This document shows, in pieces, positions 1 to 10,199 of a DNA stretch of 30,893 bases. The DNA is from Scenedesmus sp. ARA3 (Eukaryota; Chlorophyta; Chlorophyceae; Sphaeropleales; Scenedesmaceae), in the NCBI GenBank assembly GCA_004335835.1, contig RWJK01000775.1, positions 1-30,893 of the forward strand, read 5' to 3'. The position numbers were made by a program, and so were the translations under genes. The notes under the pieces are model-generated. The model did no database searches and was not told the origin of the DNA. It worked only from the letters and a program-made list of their open reading frames with translations. Positions within the stretch are counted from its first letter, which is position 1; every line of letters starts with the position of its first letter.

Positions 1-622
1 GCATTGGCGGGTCCCCCCAGTCAGTTTTGGTTGATCAGCAACGGATTGGTTGCAGGCCGGGGCTCACCTGGCGCTGGCGCAGCTGCTGCTGCTGCACCGT
101 TGCTGCCTGCCTTCTTCTTGGCCTCATCCAGGTCGGCCTCGGTCTCAGCAATGAAGGCGATCGCGGCACCCACGTTGGCACGCTCGCCCTCGTTCACCAC
201 AATTGAGCCCAAGATGCCCTCAGCAAAAGCCTCAACGTCCATGTCAGCTGCAGACCACAGCGGCAATAGTGTCAGACAGTACACACGCGGGCAGTAGGCA
301 AAACTGCGATTCCTGCTTCAAGCCCTGGCGAATGGCATACACGGCTGCACTGGGGCAATGATCGGTTTGCAGTACTTAAACACTTACCCTTGTCGGACTC
401 CACAACCACAATGGGCTCTCCCTTGCTGACCTTGTCTCCGGGCTGCTTCAGCCAGCTGACAATTTTGCCCTCCGTCATGGTTGAGCTGAGTGCAGGCATG
501 AAAACATCCTTAACAGCAGCTGTGGCGGTTGAGGTGGGCTTTGCCTGCCTCAGGGAGCGGCCCTGGCGAGCGGCACCCAGGCTAACGCCAGCAGACTTGT
601 TGAGCAGCATGCTGGACGCCAT
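1..622 (-). CDS. DLA2: Dihydrolipoamide acetyltransferase (E2) of plastid pyruvate dehydrogenase complex, 5' part
   Basis: E2 carries a swinging lipoyl arm and transfers acetyl groups to CoA inside the pyruvate dehydrogenase complex. Two exons are visible on the minus strand: 622-388 and 247-68. The second ends at a GTGAGC donor and the gene runs off the window at base 1. Residues 1-36 look like a plastid transit peptide (MASSM start, rich in Ser/Ala/Arg, no acidic residues). Residues 38-115 or so form a lipoyl domain: VKDVFMPALSSTMTEGKIVS, then ESDKADMDVE, with the lipoylated lysine at residue 78. An Ala/Pro-rich hinge follows. The splice G|CT rebuilds the Ala after the lipoyl Lys, which strongly supports the intron. 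The domain closely resembles my memory of algal and plant plastid E2 (Chlamydomonas DLA2, Arabidopsis LTA2). The peripheral-subunit-binding and catalytic domains lie outside. A mitochondrial E2 is less likely. Confidence 0.93.
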
Positions 623-1600
623 TGTGACGCACGCACAAACAAGATATACGTGCAATGATGCGTCGCAGGACCCGAACAAAAGGTAGCAACTGCCAGGTCA
701 ATGCGTCTCCTTAGAGCTGCACCCGTCTCTGGGTGCTAAACCCCTCCGTTCAAGCTGTTGCAACGCCACCACACGGTACTAGACTGATTTTCAATGCTTC
801 ATATTTTGTGTGTTTCAACCGAAGTTTCTCCCTGTATAGCACAACCGGTGGACTGACGGCGTTCCAACCGCACCAGCATGGCAGGCAGTTGGCTCCAGGA
901 TCAGCTGATACCTCCTTAAAAGTAGCCTAAAATGCAAATCATTAAACATGCGTACTGCTATTCAACACATGCAGCTGTAGGATATGCTAGCTGAGCGCGA
1001 TGGGGCCTGCAGGCTGCACGCTGCAGCCATGCCACATCATCATGACCATGGCGCACACCACCTCATGTGCCACGTGTTGAACTCACAGCCTGCACAGAAC
1101 TGTCTTCAATGTCTGCAGCAATGGTCTGGTGTCGTGTGCGTACACGCGGCAGCTGCATGTCATGTGCAGCATGTGCATCAGCTGGCTGTTGCTTGACGTT
1201 GCTGACCAGCTGCAGGGCCAGGACCTGCGCTACCATTCAGCATATATACCGGTAGTTTCTTGTGCTTACAGGGTCGATGCAACTGAAGGGTGCATTGCGA
1301 ACGTCACCTGCTAGCCTCGTGCAAGAGAGCAGCCAGCAGGACGATGGTTGACTTGTCCAGAGGCCCTTGAAAACCCTGGCACTGAACGTGGCGCATGTTG
1401 TCTATCTGCCTCTGGTGTTGAACATGCCAAAATCTCAATACATCATCCAAGACAGAGCTTTCCGGCGACCTTTATCGCTAAAGCATATCGCACGTCCCAC
1501 AACAGCAGGTCCCACAAGGTCGCTCGCTGGTTGTCTCGTTCACTGAAGTAGTTGCCATTGATTCACTATGCACTGATGGCTGTGAGTGTAGCACGTCGAC
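623..1600. other. Intergenic region between divergent E2 and transporter genes
   Basis: This 978-base stretch separates two divergent start codons and should hold both promoters and 5' UTRs. Short open frames in it lack the G/C third-position bias of the neighbouring exons and match no family I know. A TATA-like stretch, catatatacc, lies at 1241-1250, about 350 bases before the transporter start. I see no other defined element. Confidence 0.6.
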
Positions 1601-1807
1601 ATGGAGCCCAAGGTGGTCATCGTGCTAGCATGCTTCTCTGCCACCCTCACTGCATATGTGGAGCGGGTGGGCTTCTCCATAGCTTTCACTGCTATGGCCA
1701 AGGAGGCAAACTTAGATGAACACGTCAAAGGAAACGTACTTTCTGCCTTTTACTGGGGCTACGGCGTGTCACAGGTGACTTGGAGTGTGGCAGCAGTGAG
1801 CGCAGCG

Positions 1808-1840
<33 letters not shown>

Positions 1841-4800
1841 CAGCTGGCTTGTAGTCGAGCTTGCAAAACACCACAAAGGCAGTTAATGTTCAACTGAATA
1901 CACAGACGGGCTCATATATGGATACAGGTCCCTGAATGCAGACTACAGCTGGCAGCCATCCTGCTGTGCATCCAGCAGGTGCAGATGCAATGCCGTCTGA
2001 ACAGTGCTTGCCAGAGTACTGCCTGGTAGCTGCAAGCTCAGCCGCGTGCATGAGCGCATGCTGGCAATGCTTCTCTGCACAACCCTGCAGATCCCAGGCG
2101 GCTGGGCGGCGCAGCTGTATGGCGGCAGACGCACCCTGATCGCCTCCTTCCTAGCTTGGTCCCTGGCATGCCTGCTGACACCTGGCAATGCGTCCAGCGT
2201 TACGCTGACTGTGTTGGCCAGGGTGTGTGTGGGCCTGGCACAGGGCGGCCTCATCCCATCAGTGCATACAGTGCTGTCAAAGGTAGGTGGGGAGGACGGC
2301 CACAGCGCTGAGCAGCATGTGCTGGGTACAGCAGCATAGCAGTGCCACCATCGTGGTTGCAGAGACGTCAGCAATGCAGCACAGCTGACACCGCTGCAGC
2401 TGTTGGTAGCTACAGCACTGCCACCGTTGTGCAGCACGCAGCACAGCATCAAGAGGCAGTTTTGACACATACTTGAGCTGCAGCTCAATGCAGCAGGAAG
2501 AGCAGCTGCTGCAGCAGCAGCAGCTTCATAGTCAATGCCACGTGTTGGGTGCGCTGAAGCCTGCTGCTGCTGTGCTTCACAACACCCGACTTAGTGGCTT
2601 CAGCAACTCAATGCCTTGAATACTAGTGACAGCTCAACCTTGCTGCCCCTGGCTCCTGCTGCTGTGCAGTGGATCCCGCCCCACGAAAGAGCGCGGGCTG
2701 TGTCACTCACCACATCAGGTGTGCCAGCTGATGGCTTTTTGCCAAGCAGAGCAGCAATGTAGCTGTGTCCTGCTAGGATCAGCGCAGCTGCTTGACTTGA
2801 ATGCGATTTTGCTGCTGTTACTGCCACCAGCAACAGCCTACAGGCCAGCAGTGCACCAGCTGGCTGCCTGTGCCCTGCAGCAGACGTACAGCAAGGTGGC
2901 ACCTGCCTGGCTGCTGATCCGCCTGCGTGCTGCCTTCCCACCCGCCTGAAACCCCACTTGCCTGCTTGCCTGCCTGCCTGTTAACCCACCTGCCTGCCCC
3001 CAGGCATGTACTTGGGCTCAGCCGCTGCCATGCTGGTGCTGCCGTCTGTGTCTGCGCTGTTTGGCGCTGCCAGCCTGCTGCGCCTGGTGGGGCTGCTGGG
3101 GCTGGCCTGGCTGACGCTGTGGCTGGCTGTGGGCAGGGACGCACCAGGCAGGCGGTCCTCGTGAGCGGCAGTGCAGCGGCTTGCCTGCAGCTGCGTTTAT
3201 GATGCTGGGTATTGAGCGACGCAGCAGTGGCTGGCAGTGGGCTTGTGCTGTGGTGCCAGGCAGCTCCACGCAGCAGCCAGGCAGCAAGCGACGCTTAAAT
3301 CAAGAAAGCACGTGCATGTGTGTCCAGCTGCCGCAGCGCTGGATCCTACTGATGTGTAATGGCTTGTGTGACTTCAGGCACTGCTGCCACGGCTGCTTTC
3401 GCCATGCAGGGACAGCACGATACCGCTCACCTGCAACGAGGCTCAGCTGAAGCAGGATCTCCCGGGCCGCAGAGCATCCTCCGCAAGCGGCGCAGCATTG
3501 TGGGCTAGCCTGATGCGCAGCTCTGCTGTGTGGGCGATCGTGGTCAACAACTTTGCCTTTCACTACGCCTTCTACCTGGTCATGAATTGGCTGCCCACAT
3601 ACTTTAACAGGTGTGTGCACTGCAGCTGCCTAGGCTGTGGCTGCTGGCTTGATGCACGGCACACTGACAAACGCTGCCAGCTGCCAGCTCAGCAGCAGGG
3701 GCCATTAGGGGTAGCCATCTCGCTGCCAGCTAGCGTGGTGTGCTCAGAATGTTGCGCAGCTATGCAAGCTGTTACACAAGCATCACACGTGCATCATGCC
3801 CCCGGCTTGGGGGTTTGCCCTGCTCTATGTTGGGTACTTCCTCTGGCAGCTTGTCCACAAGGTGTGTTTGTGATTGTACTGCGGCGTTCAGCGCTCACGC
3901 CACCGCCCACATTGGCAGACATGCCCACTGCTGCTGCTGCTAATGCCGCTGCTGCTTCTGCTGCTGCTTTGCTCTGCCTGGTCGCAGTGTGCTGCTGGTT
4001 GACCTCAACTCGCTGGGGGTGCTGAAGCCACTACCATATTTAGTCATGTTTGCAATGAGCAACGTAGGCGGCTGGATGGGTGACGCACTCATCCTGCAAA
4101 GCAAGCGAAGCGTGGCTGCTGCGCGCAAAACAGTGAACACAATAGGTGAGACCTGCACGGACCAGTGCCACTGCTGGCAGCAGCAACGATTACGCACCTG
4201 TACAGTGTTTGCGTCGAGGGCAGCAAGGTTACATGGCGCTGCTTGCTGTGAGCTGTACAGTCTGCATGAAGAACCTCAGCGCTCCATGCTGCGACAGCTA
4301 TGCTTCCAAGCACCTTGCTGTGACACTTGGTATGCCGCCGCCGCTGCCACTGCTGCTGCTGCTCGCATGCGTTGTGCAGGCATGCTGTCAGCAGCTGTGG
4401 CTGTGATGTCCATGCCAGCCGCATCAGGCATGATGAGTGGGGTGCTTGCCACCACACTAACAATGGGCACGCTGGGGCTGTCACGTGGCGGTTTTAGCGT
4501 GAACCACATGGACATAGCGCCCAAGTATGCTGGCATGGTTATGGGCATCTCAAACACTGCGGGTGAGGGGAGCGGCGGGGAAGGCAGCGGCGCGGCGCAG
4601 CTGCTGTTGGCCTTGCTTGCAGGGCAGCAGGTGCTTGTGCACAGCTCGCAGTCCTAGAAGGTTGTTGAAAGCACCGAAGTCTTGCTGGTGTGCTTGCGTT
4701 CAGCATCTGCCACAGCATGCATTGCGCATGCACAGAGGGCGGTGGCGCGTGGACAGCTATGCGTCAGTGTCAGCACGAAGCTGCTCCCCCAACTGTGCCC

Positions 4801-5024
4801 GTCTTGCTCATTAGCTGACTACGCCTTTGCTGTGTGATGTTGCCCTTGCAGGCACGCTGGCCGGCGTCATAGGCGTTGCAGTGACGGGCTACATTTTGGA
4901 TGCTGCTGGTGGTGCGGGCAGTATAGGAGGCTGGTGGCAAGCACACAGCTTGGCCGCGGTGATTCTAGTGGCTGCCATGTTTGTGTTCAACGCCTTTGCC
5001 AAGGGCACCAAGCTCTTTGACTGA
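1601..5024 (+). CDS. Major facilitator superfamily transporter, SLC17/ANTR anion:phosphate type
   Basis: Eight exons join in phase: 1601-1774, 2091-2282, 2670-2718, 3004-3160, 3410-3610, 3988-4145, 4380-4562 and 4852-5024. They give 428 aa, a normal length for a 12-helix transporter. Family signatures include YVERVGFSIAFTAMA at the end of helix 1, FYWGYGVSQIPGGWAAQLYG in helix 2, RVCVGLAQGGLIPSVHTVLS, WIPPHERARAVSLTTSGMYL, LPYLVMFAMSNVGGWMGD, and GGFSVNHMDIAPKYAGMVMG followed by ISNTAGTLAG. These fit plant ANTR and animal SLC17 transporters of phosphate or organic anions. The substrate cannot be told from sequence. An in-frame TAG at 1589 fixes the ATG at 1601, so this exon leaves no room for a plastid transit peptide, which plant ANTR proteins usually have. 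A plasma-membrane or vacuolar location, or an upstream exon I missed, are both possible. Introns carry CAG repeats. Confidence 0.92.
1811..1840. repeat. (GCA)10 microsatellite in transporter intron 1
   Basis: Ten uninterrupted GCA units lie 36 bases after the exon 1 donor. They are intronic under the exon model and probably polymorphic. Confidence 0.95.
2473..2488. repeat. 16-base perfect palindrome in transporter intron 2
   Basis: TTGAGCTG is followed immediately by its reverse complement CAGCTCAA. It sits in the intron between exons 2 and 3, next to CAG/CTG-rich sequence. No function is evident. Confidence 0.8.
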
Positions 5025-5516
5025 TGCAGCAGCTGCTTTATCAGCACTGTATGTTGTTGCGGTGAATGGATGCAGCTGCTCATGGGCTGGTACGCTTCAG
5101 GCCTGCTGTGTACATGGTGTGGAATTACAGGCATGCCGCAGCATGCAAGCCAAGCCTTGAAGGATGCACCTGCTAGTCCTGGGTTTGTGCTGGTCTGTCT
5201 GGGCTGCTGACGTGCACATTCTTGTATACCATGGACACTTGCAGTGTACATCGCTCTGCATACTCAACAAACGATTGCTCCAGGGCTCTGGATCCCTTCA
5301 GGACCAGGCTTGGTCACTGGCTTCTGTTACAGAGGGGTGTCATGCATGGTCAAGTGTACGATCTTTTCCCCATTTGGTTGAACGGTGTAAGTAGAACACA
5401 TTGAGAGTTCATTGGTGGCGGTGTTTGCGTGCGTGCTGCAAGATCTCACTCGTTGTAGAAGTACTTGCCTCCATTTACCAGCCAGCGTCTTTGCCCAATT
5501 AAACTGCTCTGAGATA
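5025..5516. other. Transporter 3' UTR and SET gene upstream region
   Basis: No gene is seen here. The 3' UTR of the transporter probably runs to just past the TGTAA at 5386-5390. The remaining 120 or so bases before the ATG at 5517 would hold the promoter and 5' UTR of the SET gene, which makes a compact tandem arrangement. Confidence 0.55.
5386..5390 (+). terminator. Candidate TGTAA polyadenylation signal of the transporter gene
   Basis: TGTAA lies 362 bases after the stop codon and is the only copy I noticed before the next gene. TGTAA is the established poly(A) signal in chlorophyte nuclear genes. Use here is inferred. Confidence 0.5.
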
Positions 5517-8500
5517 ATGAAGACGCTTAAAAGCAGCCATGCCGTCAGCACCCGCTACGTAGGCGTCGGCAGGCCCCACAGCCTCAAAGTCTGCAGGGCA
5601 GTCCAGACAGCAGATCCCCTGCAAGTGGTGCTGGGCTGGGCTGGCAGCAACAAAATAGCTACAGACAAGCTTACTGTTGCCAATGACGTAGCTACGGACG
5701 TGCCTGTGCTCGTTGCAGCGAAGGACCTGCCTGCAGGAGACGCCGTCCTGCAGGTGCCAGACAGCGCATGGATTACAGCAGACACGGCACAGAAAGCAGC
5801 AATTGGCAAGTACATAGGCGCTTTGGAGCCCTGGCTGCAGCTGACGCTGCTGCTGCTGGCGGAGAAGGGGCAGCCAGGCAGCAGCTTGAGCCAGTACATC
5901 AGCAGCCTACCCAGCCAGCCTAACTCGCCGCTGTTTTGGAGCGATGAGGAGCTGCAAATGTTGGAGGGCACACAGCTGCTGGAGTCTGTCATGGGGTACA
6001 AGTGAGTGGTGCTGTGCCGCAGCAGCATATGTTTGCAAAACATGCGGCCGTGAGGGCCACAGCGCAGCCGAGCATGCAGGCGTCAGGCTGCCCTGCCGTA
6101 GCCTGCAGTCCGAGATGTGCGTGCAGGCACAGGTTGCATGGCAGCTGCAGATATGCATCAGCAGTGCACGGCTGCGTACGCGTATGTGTTCACAGCGGGG
6201 CTGGGTACGGTGCAGGGGGGTGCCTGTGCTGCAGCACAACATTGGACTTACAGCCAGCCATCAGAGTGTCGACTGCAGCTTGCTGCTGCAAATAGCCTAT
6301 GCCCGCAGTTGGTGCAGGAACCTCTCTTCGCTATGCCGCATCTGCTTGCAGCGTACACCAAGCTCCCTATGCAAACATGCATAGCTTCTGCACACGCCAA
6401 CTTCCTGCAGCCAACCACCAATGTCACCCAATGTGCCCTGCAGGCAGTTTTTCTTTGAGCAGTACCAGTCGCTTGATGAGCAGCTGTTCTCGCCCAACCG
6501 TGCAGCGTTCCCTGTGGAGCGCTTCAGCTACGGCAGCTTCTGCTGGGCTGTGGCCAGCGTGCGCAGCAGGCTGCATGCGCCGCTGGATGCTGACCCTGTG
6601 GCGCTAGTTCCCCTGGCAGACGCGGTGAGAGGAGGAAGGGGCGGGGGAGCGGGGCTGTGTTGGGATGTGAATGTGGTTGGATGTGCGTGCAGGGCATGGT
6701 GATGCGGCGAGTGCATGGGGTGAGACCGGCAGCAGCGCAGCAGCGCAGGGCTTACAGACAGCAGCAGCGCCGCAGCAGTGCTGCAGCGCAAGGTGTTAGT
6801 GTGGTTAGCGCGCGAGATAGTTGCCAAGCAGGGTGTGGCCAGCTTGGCTTCCTGCCAGCTGCGGTGGAACTCGCTGCATGTGTTCTGCAGGGTGCTGCAG
6901 CCGCGGGTTCGAGCACAGGCACAGCCACAGGCAGCACACCGTTATGCACCTGCTTCGTTCTGCACACCCTCCTCCCTGCCTCGCTGACTGCTGCGGTCAC
7001 TCTTTCTGCGGGTACTGCTGCTGCTGCTGCTGCCAACCACTTGCAACGTCTGGCTGCAGCTGCCGCACCGGCGCAACGCAAATGCTGCATGGAAGCTCAA
7101 GTCTGCGGGGCTGTTTGGCAAGGGCAAGGTGCTGTCTGTGGAGGCCACGCGCGCTGTGCGCAAGGGCGAGGCAGTGGTGATGGACTACGGGCCTGAGAAG
7201 CTGGACAATGCGCTGCTGCTGGACCATGGCGTGCTGGATGCCAGCAGCGCAAAGGTGGGTGGTTGGAAACTTGAAAAACAGGAATGGAAAAATGAATAAT
7301 GCATGCAGGCTGCAGCAGCGCCATTGACAACCCGGCAAAAGCTGCCTTTTTGTGCTGCATATGAGCCCCAACGCGACAACGCAGCACGTGCACTGCTCTT
7401 GTTGGTGCCTGCAGGCAGCTTGAACCAGCTGCGGCAAGAAAATACGCTCTTCATCTCGCTGTGTGCCTAAACTCTCTACTCTGCTGCTGCGCCCCGCAGG
7501 GCGGCTACAGCCTCACGCTCACGCTGCCTGAGGACGACCGCTACTTCGCTGACAAGGCTGACATCTTGGAGCGCAACGGGCTGGGGGCCAGTGCTACCTT
7601 TGGCCTGGTACGGGGCCAGGAGCCCAGCCTGGAGATGATGGGCTTCCTGCGGCTCATGCAGCTCAGCGGTGAGCGCGTGTTTGCTTCCTGCGGCTCATGC
7701 AGCTCAGCGGTGAGATGATGGGCTTCCTGCGGCTCATGCAGCTCAGCGGTGAGCGCGTGTTTGCCGCTCTGGCGCGGTTGTGCAGTTTGGCACCTGCTGT
7801 GCCAGCGTCTTGTGATGGGCGTGCAGTGGCACAGTCGCTCTGGAGCCAGGGCGTGATTGCTGCTGGGTGCATGGCAGCGGCGTGCAGTGCACAGGGACTG
7901 TCTGGTGACTAGCATCATGTCGCATGCTCAGCACACCATGCCGCATGCTGTGCGCGCCACGCGACTTGCCACACACTGTCGGCCCAGCCATGCCCCATCA
8001 TCGCCCGTCCGCAGGCTGTGACCGCAGCTTGACAAGCGGTGCGCAGTAACTGCATGATGGCGCGTGCAGCACTCCATCCTGCATGCTGAGCACACAACAC
8101 AGCATCGACCTAGCTGACATGACGTTACACCATCACCACCTGCCTGCAGGCTCCGACTGCTTCCTGCTGGAGTCCATCTTTGAGGCTGAGGCATGGTCCC
8201 ACATGTGCCAGCCAGTCAGCGCAGCAAACGAGGCAGCAGTGTGCTCTGCCATGATGGATGGCGCACGTGAGGCACTGGCGCGCTACAGCAGCAGCATCGA
8301 TGAGGACCTGGCCCTGCTGAGGGATGGCGGCGTGGTTGCTGGCAGCAGGCAGGAGACGGCGGTGCAGGTGCGCAGTTGATGTGGGGCCAGCAGCGGCCAG
8401 GCGATGCGTGTTGGGGGGTTGGTTTGGCGAAGCGTGGGCAGTTTGGGCAGTTGGAGCATGCTGCTTGTGCGGCCTCAGGCGCTGGCGGCAGCAGCAGGGG

Positions 8501-9266
8501 TGCTATGGCCAGGATAAGCACAGGCATTGCTGTTTCCTGCTCTTGCAGACATTGTCAGCCGCTGTACAAAGTGCAGAGACAAGCGCTGCCACTGTGTGCG
8601 AGATGTGCATGAACAGCTGTAATGATCGCACCGTGGTCATGCCACCCTGCTGCAGCATTTGCGCCGCTGCTGCTGCACCATGCACGCACACTCACCGTGC
8701 ATATAACACGCATCACATGCACGCTCGCAACAGCCAATCATTTGCCTTGTCCTACACCAGCTGCTCGCTTGTATGCCTCTTGCTCGTATTGAACTATTGT
8801 GGCGTTGCTGTTGTGTTCTTCTCACTCTCATGTTTGTGATCCTGGTCAGGTGCGGCTGGGCGAGCAGGAGGCGCTGGACATTGTGTTAGCACACCCCCTC
8901 TCCTGGCGTGCTCTTAACTTTTGTGTTCACCTCACTGGTATTTGTATCTGTTTTCAACCTCGCAGGTGCGGCTGGGCAAGCAGGAGGCGCCGAACACGAT
9001 TCACAGCACACCCCCTCTCCTGGCGTGCTGTTACTGTTGTGTTGAGGTGTTCATCTCACTGCTGTTTGCATATCTGTGTTTTTACCTTGCAGGTGCGGCT
9101 GGGCGAGCAGGAGGCGCTGGACAGCCTGCTGGGCTTCTTTGAGGGCCGCGCTGCTGACCTGGCGGCGCTGGAGTACTACCAGGAGCGGCGGCTGAAGCGG
9201 CTGGGGCTGATGGATGAAGAGGGCAAGACCACCTACGACAGCTTCTTCAAGGACGGCATCGCGTAG
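5517..9266 (+). CDS. SET-domain protein lysine methyltransferase, Rubisco-LSMT/SETD-like, probably plastid
   Basis: Six exons join in phase to 473 aa: 5517-6001, 6444-6624, 7060-7254, 7500-7668, 8150-8367 and 9093-9266. Proteins of this class use AdoMet to methylate lysine (or histidine) in non-histone targets such as Rubisco. They have a split SET domain followed by a helical Rubisco-substrate-binding domain. Seen here: an N-terminal segment of about 30 residues lacking acids (possible transit peptide), then VLVAAKDLPAGDAVLQVP (SET start), LVPLADA, VEATRAVRKGEAVVMDYGP (residues 249-267) with the conserved Tyr 265, and NALLLDHGVLD. The C-terminal domain ends with LEYYQERRLKRLGLM, typical of plant members. 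The expected Asn-His motif after LAD reads LPHR (223-226), so either the motif is changed or the exon 3 acceptor is wrong. The exon 4 donor and exon 6 acceptor each lie in tandem duplications. The substrate is unknown; pTAC14-like or LSMT-like roles are both possible. Confidence 0.9.
7632..7764 (+). repeat. Tandem duplication of the SET gene exon 4/intron 4 boundary
   Basis: The 53 bases at 7632-7684, which include the last 37 bases of exon 4 and its donor, recur exactly at 7712-7764, 80 bases downstream. A shorter copy of the core (7685-7714) lies between them. Three GTGAG donors result, with GT at 7669, 7710 and 7749. Only the first keeps frame: the others add 41 or 80 bases, and the extended frame hits TGA inside the repeat. 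Confidence 0.92.
8805..9123 (+). repeat. Three tandem copies of intron tail, acceptor and exon 6 start in the SET gene
   Basis: The sequence starting GTGCGGCTGGGC and running about 31 bases occurs at 8850, 8966 and 9093. Each copy follows AG and a T-rich tail containing TGTTC and CTCACT. After copies 1 and 2, a shared stretch ACACCCCCTCTCCTGGCGTG follows. The third copy continues into the true last exon. The first acceptor is in the same frame as the last exon: it would add 243 bases, 81 codons, with no stop. The second is out of frame. Confidence 0.93.
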
Positions 9267-10199
9267 CTGCTGACACAGTGTTTCATATGAAAAGGCATTT
9301 GGTGTGTAAAGTTTTCACTGAAATGCGCGTTGGAATGCAGCAGGGATGTTAATGGATGCAGCAGGGATGTAGGATGGCGTAGTTAGCAGCTGATGCTGAG
9401 TGTGGATGCAGAGTGGATGCCTGCGGTGCCCAGTGGGAATGCAGCGTGAACTTCACATGAGCTTCATTGAAGGCAGTGTAGTAAGCTGCAGTCTGCTTGT
9501 GAGTAGGGGCGCATGTAATGACACTGTCAGCTTAATCATGGCTTTGAGGTTACCTGCCGGCTGCTCTGGAGCATGAGCTGCTATCTGGCTCAGCTTGCCG
9601 ATTTCTCAACCCCACGCTGGTAGAACTTGCAATTGATTATGTATGAGCGACTTCAACCATCAAAAGAGTTTTTGTCAATTTGGTGACTTGCTTTTGAATA
9701 TGATTATATTCTGGCGACATCAATTCGTTCTTATACATCAAAAAGGTTGGTTGCAGGACCGGGCGGCCGGGTTGTTACCTTTAAAAGCTAATCGGTGGCA
9801 TGCCCAGGGACTCGTTTGCAATCACTTGGTGATGCTGTATTCCGTAGCTATGCTTGATTTTGAAAGAGTGAATTGATCTTTCCGCTGCCAGTATTGACTA
9901 CTCAGTATCAAAGACAGGTGCACAAACAACACCTCTGTGCTCAAACACTGTTTGGCTATTAAGATACATCAAGGACAAAAATGCAGACATCCACCCGGCG
10001 CAGAAGTGCGGTCTGACCGGCCCGGGGAAAGCCGTCCAGACATCACGGCGACACATGCATTCTGTGTAGATGCAGATATCACAGTAAAATTCAGTGCATC
10101 TTGCGAACTTTCAGTGACCTAGTGATGAAGAGGGACCTCTGCGACCTTTAGCGCGGCGCGGGCCGGCAGCATTGCCCGGAGCTCCGGGCATCCTCGAGG
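9267..10199. other. SET gene 3' UTR and promoter region of the secreted modular protein gene
   Basis: No gene is seen. TGTAA occurs at 9305-9309 and 9514-9518, either of which could end the SET transcript. A 15-base unit (atgcagcagggatgt) is repeated at 9335-9349 and 9356-9370. From about 9630 to 9990 the sequence turns AT-richer and almost free of CAG tracts, unlike its surroundings. The open frames there (9643-9876, 9937-10122) show no family resemblance. Confidence 0.5.
9514..9518 (+). terminator. Candidate TGTAA polyadenylation signal of the SET gene
   Basis: TGTAA lies 248 bases after the stop codon. A second copy at 9305-9309 lies only 39 bases after it. Signal identity rests on chlorophyte convention. 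Confidence 0.4.

Noticed and set aside
1129..1551. Small open frames between the E2 and transporter genes
   Set aside because: They are short, overlap in several frames, and have no codon bias and no family resemblance.
1811..1840. GCA run as poly-Ala coding sequence
   Set aside because: It lies after a donor that fits exon 2; the read-through frame gives only low-complexity sequence and then a stop.
1943..2488. 181-codon minus-strand open frame
   Set aside because: It is antisense to transporter exon 2, which has clear SLC17 motifs.
3611..3987. Possible additional transporter exon in intron 5
   Set aside because: Joining 3610 directly to 3988 restores the expected family sequence without a gap.
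7669..7718. Extension of SET exon 4 through the repeated donors
   Set aside because: It shifts frame and meets a stop; the first donor fits exon 5 exactly.
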